Shown piece by piece: positions 13,160-13,625 of a stretch of 13,625 nucleotides of DNA. The DNA comes from Coriobacteriia bacterium. GTDB lineage: Bacteria > Actinomycetota > Coriobacteriia > Coriobacteriales > UBA8131. A program made the position numbers and the translations under genes. The DNA is taken from NCBI GenBank assembly GCA_009781525.1, contig WQXZ01000031.1, positions 1 to 13,625 of the forward strand. The letters run 5' to 3'. Numbering within the stretch: position 1 is the first letter of the stretch; each line of letters begins with the position of its first letter. The notes below the pieces were generated by a model. It made no database searches. It was not told where the DNA came from and saw only the letters and a list, made by a program, of their open reading frames with translations.

Positions 13160-13625
13160 ATGACTAGTGACGAGATTATTACAACTGAAGAAGAGGTAGC
13201 GACTGAAGCGAGCGAGCTCGACCTCGCCGATCCCGCCGAGGACATCGCAATAGAAGCGAGCGAACCCGCCGAGGACATCGCAACAGAAGACCCATTTGCC
13301 GTAGAGCAAGACATCGTTCTTATCCTCAAAGAGCGCTTTAATGATGTCGAAGTAACTATTCAGCGCAATCGCCGAATCTGGGCTGAAGTGTCACGCAGAA
13401 GATTTCTCGAGCTGCTGACTTTTTTACATGATGAGCTCGGTTTTAACTCACTCTGTACTGTGACTGCGCTTGATTTGGGCGACCAATTTCAACTGATTTA
13501 CCATCTTGCGGCGGAGAACGGCATGGTTTTGAATGTCAAGCAAAACGCCCCGCGCTCTCAACCACAGTTCGAGACAGCAACCAATATCTACAAGGGCGGC
13601 GTTTTGTATGAGCTGGAAGCGCGCA
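13160..13625 (+). CDS. NuoC/30-kDa-like hydrogenase subunit (EchD/MbhK-like), N-terminal part, cut by window edge
   Basis: An open frame of 155 codons runs from the ATG at 13160 to the right edge. The first 46 or so residues are acidic and of low complexity (many Glu, Asp, Ala; MTSDEIITTEEEVATEASE) and include the repeated phrase PAEDIA. From about residue 47 the sequence looks folded: EQDIVLILKERFNDVEVTIQ, RRRFLELLTFLHDELGFNSL, TVTALDLGDQFQLIYHL. This matches the 30-kDa/NuoC family opening, in which a strand-helix unit leads to the 'T..D..d.f.l.Yhl' stretch. GAGGAC precedes the ATG. No other ATG lies before residue 121, so the acidic tail seems part of the protein. In this family the subunit braces the large subunit, which should be encoded next. 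Confidence 0.78.
   Translation, partial: MTSDEIITTEEEVATEASELDLADPAEDIAIEASEPAEDIATEDPFAVEQDIVLILKERFNDVEVTIQRNRRIWAEVSRRRFLELLTFLHDELGFNSLCTVTALDLGDQFQLIYHLAAENGMVLNVKQNAPRSQPQFETATNIYKGGVLYELEAR

Noticed and set aside
1..13625. CRISPR array, tRNA or rRNA genes
   Set aside because: No regularly spaced repeats, cloverleaf-like sequences or rRNA-like stretches were seen on either strand.

Overview
The window suggests an obligately or facultatively anaerobic, hydrogen-metabolising bacterium. Shine-Dalgarno sites are strong (often AGGAGG), promoters are sigma70-like, and GC content is moderate by eye. A Coriobacteriia- or Clostridia-type host seems plausible from the gene content, but this is inference; nothing here (no rRNA, no housekeeping marker) fixes the taxon.

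Left third (1-3020), mobile and accessory DNA, all on the minus strand. An IS1595-type transposase gene runs off the left edge, and its leader carries two interleaved inverted repeats that could hide the ribosome binding site. Next is a BrnT/BrnA toxin-antitoxin pair whose promoter predicts a leaderless toxin message. An intact IS1634-family element of about 1.8 kb follows (1189-3013), with 29-bp imperfect terminal inverted repeats and an exact 7-bp flanking direct repeat (GACAGTT), so the insertion looks clean.

Middle (3021-6485), plus strand: a TetR-type regulator followed by an ABC-2 exporter (one DrrA-like ATPase and two permeases) in a tight operon. A consensus promoter is followed by a perfect 15-bp palindrome that is a good operator candidate for the TetR protein. 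This looks like an autoregulated drug or lipid-type efflux unit.

Right half (6592-13625 and beyond), plus strand: a near-consensus promoter leads into a long operon for a membrane-bound, complex-I-like [NiFe] hydrogenase (group 4, energy-converting type). In order it encodes three different proton-channel/antiporter subunits (NuoM-, NuoL- and NuoN/MrpD-like), a five-helix subunit that aligns with MbhD at a conserved Glu and has a NuoJ-like layout, a NuoK-like subunit, a NuoA-like subunit, a hydrogenase-type small subunit with CxxC-x63-C-x29-C, and the start of a NuoC/30-kDa-like subunit with an acidic, partly duplicated N-terminus. The catalytic large subunit, the NuoH-like anchor and the NuoI-like ferredoxin subunit are not in the window and are predicted just beyond the right edge. 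If present, the complex would couple electron transfer (probably ferredoxin to protons, or the reverse) to ion pumping through three channel subunits, as many as respiratory complex I has but with a hydrogenase-type electron end.
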